Source: an uncultured Pelosinus sp. (GTDB taxonomy: Bacteria > Bacillota > Negativicutes > Sporomusales > Acetonemataceae). From it: DNA of 20,183 nt. The translations under genes were made by a program, and so were the position numbers. Shown here piece after piece: positions 1 to 6,162 of the stretch. Location: assembly GCA_900542835.1 (NCBI GenBank), contig UQPB01000056.1, forward strand, positions 1 through 20,183, given 5' to 3'. The number at the start of each line of letters is the position of its first letter. The first letter of the stretch is position 1. The notes beneath the pieces are model-generated. The model did no database searches. It was not told where the DNA came from and saw only the letters and a list, made by a program, of their open reading frames with translations.

Positions 1-1
1 G

Positions 2-700
2 GCCAAGCTAGCCGCAAGCCATGTCGCTGTTTTTGGCGTCGGCGGCGTCGGCTCATTTACGGTTGAAGGACTGGCTCGTGCCGGCATAGGCCGGTTTACC
101 CTGATCGATGACGACTGTATCTGTTTAACCAATCTGAACCGGCAGCTTCCGGCTACTGTAAAAACTGTCGGCCGGCCTAAAGTAGAAGTTATGCGCGAGC
201 GTATTCTCGACATTAATCCCCGGGCGGAGGTGGCTGTCCATCAGATGTTCTATCTGCCCGAGACAGCGGAACAGCTTTTAAGTGCGGACTACGATTATAT
301 CGTTGACGCTGTCGATACCGTTACCGCTAAGCTGGATCTGATTGTGCAGGCCAAACAGCGCAACATTCCGGTTATCAGTTGCATGGGTGCCGGCAATAAG
401 CTTGATCCTACCGCCTTTGTCGTCGCCGATATCGCCAAGACATCGGGCTGCCCGCTGGCGCGGGTGGTTAGACGCGAATTGCGCAAGCGCGGCATCGTGT
501 CATTAAAAGTGGTTTATTCCAAGGAGAAGCCCTTGACGCCGGCGTCAGACGGTGCCTGCGGCCGCGAGTGCATTTGTCCCGCGGGATCCCCCCGCACTTG
601 CGCTGTGCGGCGGCAAGTGCCGGGAAGCATTTCGTTCGTTCCTTCGGTTGCCGGGCTGATTTTGGCCGGCGAGGTCGTCAAGGATTTAATCGCGGACTGA
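2..700 (+). CDS. tcdA: tRNA threonylcarbamoyladenosine dehydratase TcdA (5' end cut off by the window)
   Basis: ATP-dependent E1-like enzyme (ThiF/MoeB/HesA superfamily) that cyclises t6A at position 37 of ANN-decoding tRNAs to ct6A; cytoplasmic. The reading frame is open from base 2, and 232 residues are visible. They begin just before the nucleotide-binding loop GVGGVGSFTVEGLARAGIG, followed by LIDDD and NLNRQ, all standard for the family. The middle shows VDAVDTVTAKLDL and SCMGAGNKLDP, and the C-terminus has the TcdA-specific PGSISFVPSVAGLILAGEVV. Only the first few tens of residues and the start codon lie outside. Cysteines occur in a short cluster (CGRECICPAGSPRTC), a feature I also associate with TcdA relatives. 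A soluble chemoreceptor gene follows after 39 bases on the same strand, so the two may be co-transcribed. The family assignment is firm. Confidence 0.95.
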   Translation, partial: AKLAASHVAVFGVGGVGSFTVEGLARAGIGRFTLIDDDCICLTNLNRQLPATVKTVGRPKVEVMRERILDINPRAEVAVHQMFYLPETAEQLLSADYDYIVDAVDTVTAKLDLIVQAKQRNIPVISCMGAGNKLDPTAFVVADIAKTSGCPLARVVRRELRKRGIVSLKVVYSKEKPLTPASDGACGRECICPAGSPRTCAVRRQVPGSISFVPSVAGLILAGEVVKDLIAD

Positions 701-739
701 CGGTGGCGAAGCGGAAATAGAAAAAGGCGGGGTGTTAGC

Positions 740-1588
740 ATGGATGGGGAGAATGGGTATGAATTACTGGATATGTTTTGCAAGCTGGCGCCATATATGA
801 ATGATGTGGTTGCCGGCGATATCGGCATATCGGTTGTCAAGGACGGGCTTTATACGGCCTACCTGCCCGCATCGGATCTGGATCTGAAAAACCGCGTCGG
901 CGATCCTGTGCGGGGGGGAGTGACCAAACAGGCATTGGAATCCGGCCGCCAGGTAGTACGCTGCATCAGCCGGGAACAGTCAGCCTACGGCATTCCCTAT
1001 GTAGCCTGTGCCTTGCCGTTTAAAGCCGGCGGCAAGGTGGTCGGCTGTGTGACAACCACACAAAGCGTGGCTTCGTTTGAAATGATCAACAATGTTGCCG
1101 GTGAACTGGCCGCCGCTTCGCAGGAACTGACGGCCGGCATGCAGGAACTGGCGGGCCGGTCCCTGAATTTGGCTGATACCAGCGCCGAATTAGGGGAGCT
1201 TGGCAAAGAACTGTTGGCAACGGCGCGCCAAACCGATGAGATTGTGACCTTTATCCGCAATGTGGCCAGTCAGACCAATCTGCTGGGCCTGAATGCCGCT
1301 ATTGAAGCCGCCCGCGTTGGTGAACTGGGCCGAGGCTTTGGCGTGGTTGCCGAAGAAGTCCGCAAATTGGCCGTAGCCAGCGCTGATTCCGTGAAACGGA
1401 TATCTGATTCACTCGGCAAGATCCATCAGGCTATTGGTGATCTTTCCGCCAAGATCGGCAATATTGACGGCAATGTCAGCGAGCAGACCGCCGCCGTCCA
1501 GGAACTGGCGAAAGCCAGCCAGTCGCTGGCCGCGCTGGCCGGCGATTTATCGGAATCGGCCAAGGCACTGTACCAACTGACTGACTGA
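740..1588 (+). CDS. Soluble methyl-accepting chemotaxis protein (YfmS-like)
   Basis: Cytoplasmic chemoreceptor of 282 residues that would signal to a CheA/CheW array. There is no membrane segment. Residues 1 to about 115 form a small sensory domain I cannot name, with cysteines at 14, 75, 90 and 103 and a C-terminal VVGCVTTTQS strand. Residues about 116-282 are a short coiled-coil signalling domain whose hairpin tip (about 167-213) carries NLLGLNAAIEAARVGE and GRGFGVVAEEVRKLA, the CheA/CheW contact region. There is no HAMP domain. Size and layout resemble the soluble receptor YfmS of Bacillus subtilis. The ATG is preceded by AAAGGCGGGG. The ligand is unknown; the cysteines could mean a metal, redox or cofactor sensor, but that is conjecture. 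Confidence 0.9.
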   Translation: MDGENGYELLDMFCKLAPYMNDVVAGDIGISVVKDGLYTAYLPASDLDLKNRVGDPVRGGVTKQALESGRQVVRCISREQSAYGIPYVACALPFKAGGKVVGCVTTTQSVASFEMINNVAGELAAASQELTAGMQELAGRSLNLADTSAELGELGKELLATARQTDEIVTFIRNVASQTNLLGLNAAIEAARVGELGRGFGVVAEEVRKLAVASADSVKRISDSLGKIHQAIGDLSAKIGNIDGNVSEQTAAVQELAKASQSLAALAGDLSESAKALYQLTD

Positions 1589-1615
1589 TTTGTGTTCCGT
1601 CGCATTGGCTAAACC

Positions 1616-1692
1616 CGCAGCGAACAGCAAGCCCGTCTTTACTGCCCGTAAAGACGGGCTTGCTGTTCGCTGCGATGGAAAAATATTTTTTC
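1616..1692 (+). terminator. Long perfect hairpin, probable terminator of the tcdA-chemoreceptor unit
   Basis: Arms at 1616-1641 and 1649-1674 are perfect reverse complements over 26 bp, with a 7-base loop (CTGCCCG). The T-rich stretch (TATTTTTTCTTTTT) does not abut the stem but starts about 11 bases later, so this is not the classical form. It lies 27 bases after the chemoreceptor stop. Confidence 0.7.
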
Positions 1693-1700
1693 TTTTTCAT

Positions 1701-1904
1701 GCATATTTACCCGGTGACTGCCTGCAATAAATATCCAGGTGCGGGAGGGAGTCAGTGGAAATCAGTCTGAGACGGATTGAAAGTCCGCCAACCAGGCGCA
1801 AGGGTGCCGACAGCTGGGAGCGGCAGCGAACGGCGCGATTAACGCTTGCGTATAAATACACAGAAAACGGTGTTTGTTGGGATTGGACAGTTGCTGATAG
1901 GCCC
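1701..1904. other. Gene-free leader region before the arginase; unrecognised, possibly structured
   Basis: The 380 bases between the chemoreceptor stop and the arginase start hold the terminator hairpin, this stretch and a promoter. Here I see small hairpins: TGCCTG (from 1720) with CAGGTG (from 1736), GGA/TCC around TTGAAAG at about 1774-1786, and GC-rich pairing around 1794-1830. A 60-codon open frame (1755-1937) has no convincing ribosome site and runs through the promoter, so I do not call it a gene. I compared it by eye with cobalamin, guanidine-I, T-box, GEMM and SRP/RNase P signatures and found no match. Confidence 0.3.
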
Positions 1905-1938
1905 TTGCGTTTGTCCGCGCTTATGATACAATTATAAC
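1905..1938 (+). promoter_or_regulatory. Candidate sigma-A promoter of the arginase gene
   Basis: Two overlapping pairs are visible: TTGCGT (1905-1910) with TACAAT (1927-1932), and TTGTCC (1911-1916) with TATAAC (1933-1938), each with a 16-base spacer. Either would start transcription shortly before the AAGGAGG ribosome site at 1956-1962. Confidence 0.45.
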
Positions 1939-1968
1939 TTGTTATATGAAATAGAAGGAGGGATTGCG

Positions 1969-2913
1969 ATGAACAAACGCATTTCTCTGATTGGGGCTCC
2001 TGTCTGGCTGGGCCAGTCCCGTTACGGGACTAACCTGGGACCGGACGCGATTCGCTCCCTTGGCCTTGTCGGCCGGCTTGAAGCCGGCGGCTGCGAGGTT
2101 GTTGATGAAGGTAATATTTCAGTAAGCGCCGCCGGCCGCAGCCGGCGCGCCGATTGCAGGATAAAGAACAGCCGTCCGGTTGGCCGGGCGGTTGCCGAAC
2201 TGGCAACTGCGGTATCCGGCGCTCTCGCCGCCGGCCGCTTTCCCGTCGTTCTTGGCGGTGATCACAGCATCGCGATCGGCTCGATCGCCGGTGCCGCTTC
2301 CGCTTGCCGGGAATTGGGCGTTATCTGGTTTGACGCTCATGCCGACATCAATACGCCTGAGACGTCCCCCAGCGGCAATATCCATGGGATGCCGCTGGCG
2401 GCAAGCCTCGGTCTGGGCTGCCCCGAACTGGCGGCTGTCGGCGGTCCGGCAGCGAAAATCAAACCGGAAAACATCATTTATATCGGCGTGCGCGATATCG
2501 ATCAAGGCGAGGCTGCCTTTATCCGCCGTCATAATATGAAAAATTACACCCCGGCAGAGATCCGCAGCCGCGGCATTGCCGCCGTGGTTGCGGAGGCGCT
2601 GGCCGGGCTGGCGGCCCGCTGCGACGCCATCCATTTGAGTTTTGATCTTGACGGCATAGATCCGCACGAAGCTCCCGGCGTCGGCACACCGGTACATGAA
2701 GGCGTCAGTTTTGATGACGGCCTTGAAACCGTGCGGCTGCTGTCGCAATCAGGGCTGATCACATCGGCCGAATTTGTCGAGTTGAATCCGATTCTTGATA
2801 AAGACAACCGTACCGCTAAAGCGGCGGTACGGCTGATATCGGCCTTGCTGGCCGACAACGGCGCCGCCTGCCAGGACCGTGAGGAGGCAGCGGCAGCGGC
2901 GGTCCTCAGCTGA
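1969..2913 (+). CDS. rocF: Arginase
   Basis: Hydrolyses L-arginine to ornithine and urea with a binuclear manganese centre; cytoplasmic, 314 residues, normal for bacterial arginases. Metal ligands are visible: H99 in GGDHS, D122/H124/D126 in WFDAHADINTP, and D226/D228 in SFDLDGIDP. SPSGNIHGMPLA (133-144) supplies the asparagine and histidine typical of arginase rather than agmatinase, and FVELNPILDKDNRTA closes the active site. I chose the ATG at 1969 because AAGGAGG sits 6 bases upstream; an open frame extends 10 codons further to 1939 but overlaps the promoter. The C-terminus ends in an alanine-rich tail. A separate promoter and leader precede it; the dehydrogenase follows after 85 bases on the same strand. 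A related ureohydrolase specificity cannot be fully excluded. Confidence 0.9.
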   Translation: MNKRISLIGAPVWLGQSRYGTNLGPDAIRSLGLVGRLEAGGCEVVDEGNISVSAAGRSRRADCRIKNSRPVGRAVAELATAVSGALAAGRFPVVLGGDHSIAIGSIAGAASACRELGVIWFDAHADINTPETSPSGNIHGMPLAASLGLGCPELAAVGGPAAKIKPENIIYIGVRDIDQGEAAFIRRHNMKNYTPAEIRSRGIAAVVAEALAGLAARCDAIHLSFDLDGIDPHEAPGVGTPVHEGVSFDDGLETVRLLSQSGLITSAEFVELNPILDKDNRTAKAAVRLISALLADNGAACQDREEAAAAAVLS

Positions 2914-2998
2914 TCTGAAATGGTGTTGCAACGGCAGGAAAAGTGGCTTTAGGCAGCGAATGGAATAATTAACCTAAGCCATGAGGAGGTCTGTAACC

Positions 2999-3766
2999 GT
3001 GCAAGACAAGCTTGTGTTTATCAGCGGCGCCAGCAGCGGTATTGGTCAGGCATGCGCTGTGGCGTTTGCAAAGGCGGGAGCGAAACTGATCCTTTGCGCC
3101 AGAAGTCTTGACAAAATACAAAAATTTGCGGCCGATCTGGCGGCCCAGTACCAAACCGAATCGCAAACTCTTCAGCTAGACGTGCGTGACCGGCAAGCGA
3201 TTGATCAGGCGGTGGACAGCCTGCCGGCGGCCTGGCGTAAGATTGATATCCTGGTCAACAACGCCGGACTGGCTCGCGGTCTGGAAAAACTGCAACAGGG
3301 TACGCCGAGCGACTGGGACGAGATGATTGATACCAATGTCAAGGGCTTACTGTATTTGACCCGCAAGGTTGTACCGCAAATGGTGGCCGAGCAGAAGGGA
3401 CATATTATTAATATCGGTTCGATTGCCGGCATTCACGCCTATCCGGGCGGTGCGGTATATTGCGCGACCAAGACCGCGGTCAAGTTTATCAGTGACGGCC
3501 TGCGAATGGACCTGGTGGATACGCCGCTGCGCGTAACCAATGTTCAGCCGGGTATGGTCGAAACTAATTTCAGCGTGGTGCGCTTCCACGGCGACCAGAA
3601 TAAGGCCGACGGCGTATATGCCGGAATCCAGCCGCTGACCGCGGAGGATATTGCCGATATTGTTTTTTACGCCGCCAGTGCGCCGCCGCATGTACAGATT
3701 TGTGAAGTGACTGTTACGCCGGTTAACCAGGCGACAGGTGGTATCGTTCACCGGAATAAGCAATAG
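2999..3766 (+). CDS. Short-chain dehydrogenase/reductase, YdfG-like
   Basis: NAD(P)-dependent oxidoreductase of the classical SDR family, 255 residues, Rossmann fold, cytoplasmic. Visible motifs are the cofactor loop SGASSGIG (9-16), DV at 61-62, NNAG (87-90), N113, and the catalytic S141, Y154 and K158 (YCATK). The C-terminal part (VRFHGD, PLTAEDIADIVFYAAS, PPHVQI) matches the YdfG branch, which oxidises L-serine, L-allo-threonine and 3-hydroxy acids. The substrate here is inferred only. The start is the GTG at 2999, 8 bases after GAGGAGGT; an upstream ATG at 2981 is the first codon of that ribosome site and is rejected. It lies 85 bases behind the arginase and ends at a terminator, so the two may share a transcript. 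Confidence 0.88.
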   Translation: MQDKLVFISGASSGIGQACAVAFAKAGAKLILCARSLDKIQKFAADLAAQYQTESQTLQLDVRDRQAIDQAVDSLPAAWRKIDILVNNAGLARGLEKLQQGTPSDWDEMIDTNVKGLLYLTRKVVPQMVAEQKGHIINIGSIAGIHAYPGGAVYCATKTAVKFISDGLRMDLVDTPLRVTNVQPGMVETNFSVVRFHGDQNKADGVYAGIQPLTAEDIADIVFYAASAPPHVQICEVTVTPVNQATGGIVHRNKQ

Positions 3767-3779
3767 GTTTAAGACAAGG

Positions 3780-3812
3780 CAGGCAGCCTCCGTATGGTGG
3801 CTGCCTGTTTTA
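3780..3812 (+). terminator. Rho-independent terminator after the SDR gene
   Basis: A 9-bp stem CAGGCAGCC/GGCTGCCTG (3780-3788 with 3799-3807) is followed by TTTTAGTTT. It starts 14 bases after the SDR stop codon. Confidence 0.8.
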
Positions 3813-3834
3813 GTTTGCTGAAAAACCTTATTAT

Positions 3835-3967
3835 CAGGCTGTTCAGAAAGCCTCAGATACTAGGGGCAGCGCGAACCTAGCAGCGAGGCTATGTGTTTGG
3901 CGCCTTAGCGTTGGCGGCATCCCCCTTGCAGGGACAACATAGGTGGGGGGGATCAACGGCCAGCCTG
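3835..3967. repeat. Structured intergenic element with inverted ends (candidate small dispersed repeat)
   Basis: The 377-base gap between the SDR and DUF2325 genes has no plausible gene. This part is bounded by CAGGCTG (3835-3841) and its exact reverse complement CAGCCTG (3961-3967). Inside are nested pairs: CTATGT (3889-3894) with ACATAG (3937-3942), and ATCCCCC (3919-3925) with GGGGGAT (3947-3953). The last two pairings cross, so they cannot all form at once unless as a pseudoknot. The layout resembles non-coding repeats of REP or MITE type, but one copy cannot prove that. Bases 3968-4078 show nothing I can name. Confidence 0.35.
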
Positions 3968-4078
3968 TTTTTTATCATAAATAGCGGTATTCATTCCTTG
4001 CGCAACTGTTCGCTGCCGTTCTCGTTATAAATTTCTGTCCGTAGCGGTAAAATTAACACAAAAGACGAATTCGATAGA

Positions 4079-4107
4079 TTGACAGATGCTTATCCATAGG
4101 ATAAAAT
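4079..4107 (+). promoter_or_regulatory. Sigma-A promoter of the DUF2325-DUF3793 operon
   Basis: A consensus -35 TTGACA (4079-4084), a 17-base spacer and the -10 TAAAAT (4102-4107, five of six matches). The start of transcription would fall at about 4114, inside the Fur box that follows immediately. Confidence 0.85.
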
Positions 4108-4128
4108 TGATAATGAAAATCATTATCA
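4108..4128. promoter_or_regulatory. Fur box (iron-responsive operator)
   Basis: TGATAATGA (4108-4116) and TCATTATCA (4120-4128) form a perfect 9-bp dyad around AAA. The central 19 bases (4109-4127) match the Fur consensus GATAATGATAATCATTATC at 18 positions; the only mismatch is the central base. It abuts the -10 box and covers the expected transcription start, the usual position for repression when iron is plentiful. Confidence 0.9.
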
Positions 4129-4143
4129 GAAGAGGTGGGTATA

Positions 4144-4437
4144 ATGTCGGTAGTGGTAATTGGCGGCGACCATTTAGGCCATATTGAAAAAAAGCTATAT
4201 GAACGCGGCGTTAATAAACTGATACATATATCCGGCAGAAAGAAATCCGACAACAGGCGGCTGGTTCTCAATAAGCAAGTTTCAGCTGTACTGGTTTTGA
4301 CTGATTACATTAATCATAACCTGATGGATGAAGTTAAGTCGCAGGCGCGCTGTTTTAATATTCCGGTGATCTTTGCCAAGCGTTCCTGGTCTTCCGTGGA
4401 GCAAAAGCTGCTGGGCGGGGGCTTGGTTAATGCGTAG
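4144..4437 (+). CDS. DUF2325 domain protein, first gene of a Fur-controlled operon
   Basis: Small cytoplasmic protein of 97 residues covering a whole DUF2325 domain. It opens with a VVVIGGDHLGHIEKKLYERG strand-loop-helix, like a Rossmann nucleotide-binding start. It then shows HISGRKK, VLVLTDYINHNL, and QARCFNIPVIFAKRSWSS, the order typical of the family, whose biochemical role is unknown to me. The start is the ATG at 4144, with AGAGGTGGG just upstream; a GTG at 4135 would lie inside the ribosome site. The stop overlaps the start of the DUF3793 gene (ATGCGTAG), so translation is probably coupled. The Fur box at the promoter indicates expression under iron limitation, suggesting a role in iron handling or in adaptation to low iron; this is inference. 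Confidence 0.85.
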   Translation: MSVVVIGGDHLGHIEKKLYERGVNKLIHISGRKKSDNRRLVLNKQVSAVLVLTDYINHNLMDEVKSQARCFNIPVIFAKRSWSSVEQKLLGGGLVNA

Positions 4438-5032
4438 TGGCGGCAGGGAGGCCGACCGGTTTGTAGAATGGCTGGCACTGGAGCTTGCCCCCACGCTGTC
4501 AGGCAATAAGCCCGCAACGGTACTGACATTCCGGGATTCGACCTATCAAGCGGCGCTCACGCTTTGGCGCCAGTACGATTATTTTGCTTTTGGCGGAACG
4601 CTGCTGCGGTTTTTAACGCTGCGCGGTGACGCCGATGTGGAGACGGTTTTATTTTATCGCACGGATGCGCTGTCGCGTTGTATTGCTAATGCCGAGCACA
4701 GACGGTTTTTGCAGGAATTGGGCTATCCGGTTGATGCTGGTGTCGATGCCTGTCTGGCGTTGCTGCGCCAGCGGTTCAGCCAAAGCTGTCCGCATGAGGT
4801 TGGCGTTTTGCTGGGAATTCCGCTAAAGGATGTACTGGGCTTCATGGCTAAATCCGATTTGCCGCTAACCTGCCGCAAGGAATGGTGCGTCTATGGCAAT
4901 CCTGACAGTTCACTGGCGGCAATGGGGCGGTTTGCCGATGACAAAGCACTGGTTTCCTGCCTGATCGCGGGCGGGATGAGTCCATATATTATTTTGCAGG
5001 GCGGGTCCGGTTTCTGGAGTAATAGTGCTTGA
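4430..5032 (+). CDS. DUF3793 family protein, second gene of a Fur-controlled operon
   Basis: Cytoplasmic protein of 200 residues. The diagnostic segment is CPHEVGVLLGIPLKDVLGFM at 120-139, followed by WCVYGNPD and a helical tail; DUF3793 members share PHEIGxFLGYPLxDVxGFI and a W-x-VYG motif. The N-terminal half is more variable (VLTFRD, LFYRTDAL). No membrane segments or catalytic residues can be named. The ATG at 4430 overlaps the stop codon of the DUF2325 gene by 8 bases. A longer open frame reaches back to 4373 but would overlap the upstream gene heavily. From memory, DUF3793 genes often lie near ferrous iron transport and flavodoxin genes; with the Fur box here, a role in iron physiology is likely but unproven. 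Confidence 0.85.
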   Translation: MRSGGREADRFVEWLALELAPTLSGNKPATVLTFRDSTYQAALTLWRQYDYFAFGGTLLRFLTLRGDADVETVLFYRTDALSRCIANAEHRRFLQELGYPVDAGVDACLALLRQRFSQSCPHEVGVLLGIPLKDVLGFMAKSDLPLTCRKEWCVYGNPDSSLAAMGRFADDKALVSCLIAGGMSPYIILQGGSGFWSNSA

Positions 5033-5043
5033 CCGCCTGTCAT

Positions 5044-5083
5044 AAAAAAGGATTCATGACCCTGGCGTCATGAATCCTTTTTT
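5044..5083. terminator. Bidirectional terminator between convergent DUF3793 and AraC genes
   Basis: A 17-bp perfect stem (5044-5060 with 5067-5083) around loop CCTGGC has an A-run at one foot and a T-run at the other (AAAAAAGGATTCATGAC / complement). It can therefore serve both the operon ending at 5032 and the minus-strand gene ending at 5139. Confidence 0.92.
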
Positions 5084-5138
5084 ATTTCATCTTTCAGAGC
5101 TGGCGGCAACTTGCTATGTAACTGCCGCCAGCGGCTAT

Positions 5139-6017
5139 TCATCTCATAAACGGGGAGCCCTTCAATAGCTGCGACGGCATGATGTGCTTATGCTTTTTAA
5201 ATTGACGACTAAAATAATTGCTATCGCTGAAGCCGACCGACAGGGCGATCTCGGTTACGTTAAGACCGCTGGACTGCAGCAGCGCCGCCGCTTTATCCAG
5301 ACGCAGATGGTTGATGTATCTGGCGGGTGATTTGCCTGTTAGATTTTTGAACAGCCGGCAGAAGTAATGGACGCTCATGGCGGAAAGGGCGGCAAGCTGA
5401 GCAAGATTAAGTTTTTCCGTATAATGGCGGTCAATGTACTCAAGTGCCGGCGTAAGACGCTCCAGTGCCTTGCGCTGGCGTTCTTTTTCTGTTTCGCTGA
5501 TGGTCTGGGCCGCATGCTCGCGCAGCAATAGCACCAGGATGCGGTAGATATAGGCCTTTACTGCCAGTTCGTAGCCCGGCTCCTGCCGGTAATATTCGCC
5601 AATCAGCTGACGGACTTCTGTCAGCAGCTGACTGCCGTGTTCAATCCGGTTACGGAACAAGATGCGGTTCTGTACCAGCGGTGTCATATATTTGGTCTGG
5701 CAAAGATCAATTTGGCTGCTATGGATAAACGACAGGTCGAACTCAATGACATAGTATACCAGGCGGGCGGAAGTGTTTTCGCAGTAATGGACATCATTGC
5801 TGTTGATAATAATCAGATCGCCGGCAGTGACCTGAATCGGGCGGGAATTACAGTAGATGATGGCCTCCCCCTGGTCAAAATAAAGAATTTCAAAATTTTC
5901 ATGCCAGTGGCACTCAATTACTGTTCCCTGGCGTTGATGCTCGCTGCGGTGAATATCAATGGGGAAGTGCCGTTTTTGGCTGAAGTCGCAGCGCTTATTG
6001 GTGGCGTTTGTATTCAT
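5139..6017 (-). CDS. AraC family transcriptional regulator with N-terminal cupin domain
   Basis: DNA-binding regulator of 292 residues. The N-terminal half is an AraC-type cupin: CHWHENFEILYF (36-47) carries the usual histidine/glutamate pocket, and ITAGD-like VTAGDLIIINSNDVHY follows at 63-78. The C-terminal 100 residues hold two helix-turn-helix units: LNLAQLAALSAMSVHYFCRL at about 203-222 and VTEIALSVGFSDSNYFSRQF at about 254-273, the latter being the family signature. The ATG is preceded by AGGAG at a 10-base distance, and a perfect palindrome GCGGGCCCGC (6019-6028) lies between them. It is transcribed away from the enolase-like gene, with 145 bases between the two starts, so that gene is its most likely target. 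The effector is unknown; this class often binds sugars. Confidence 0.92.
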   Translation of the reverse strand: MNTNATNKRCDFSQKRHFPIDIHRSEHQRQGTVIECHWHENFEILYFDQGEAIIYCNSRPIQVTAGDLIIINSNDVHYCENTSARLVYYVIEFDLSFIHSSQIDLCQTKYMTPLVQNRILFRNRIEHGSQLLTEVRQLIGEYYRQEPGYELAVKAYIYRILVLLLREHAAQTISETEKERQRKALERLTPALEYIDRHYTEKLNLAQLAALSAMSVHYFCRLFKNLTGKSPARYINHLRLDKAAALLQSSGLNVTEIALSVGFSDSNYFSRQFKKHKHIMPSQLLKGSPFMR

Positions 6018-6074
6018 TGCGGGCCCGCTCCTGTCAATATTGTGCTATCTTATCACAAGATCGTGCATGTAGTG

Positions 6075-6103
6075 TTGACGTTTTCTCAGTACAATAGTAT
6101 CAT
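6075..6103 (+). promoter_or_regulatory. Candidate sigma-A promoter of the enolase-like gene
   Basis: TTGACG (6075-6080), a 17-base spacer and TATCAT (6098-6103) point towards the enolase-like gene. The site lies in the AraC/enolase-like divergent region, where the AraC protein could act. I found no clear promoter for the AraC gene itself on the other strand. Confidence 0.6.
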
Positions 6104-6162
6104 AGCCGGCAGGCAGTGAGCAAGTTCATGCTAATGACGGCGGCAGGGAGGCGGGGAAAACG

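Noticed and set aside
1741..1850. Cobalamin or guanidine-I riboswitch before the arginase gene
   Set aside because: Some words look similar (GTGGAAATC, AAGTCCGCC), but the conserved cores and their order are absent.
1755..1937. 60-codon open frame upstream of the arginase gene
   Set aside because: There is no convincing ribosome site, the protein has no recognisable features, and the frame runs through the arginase promoter.
2119..2748. 209-codon minus-strand open frame inside the arginase gene
   Set aside because: It lies antisense to a gene with complete catalytic motifs and has low-complexity composition typical of GC-rich shadow frames.
5637..6119. 160-codon plus-strand open frame opposite the AraC gene
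   Set aside because: It is a shadow of the AraC cupin region and continues into the divergent promoter; no domain is visible.
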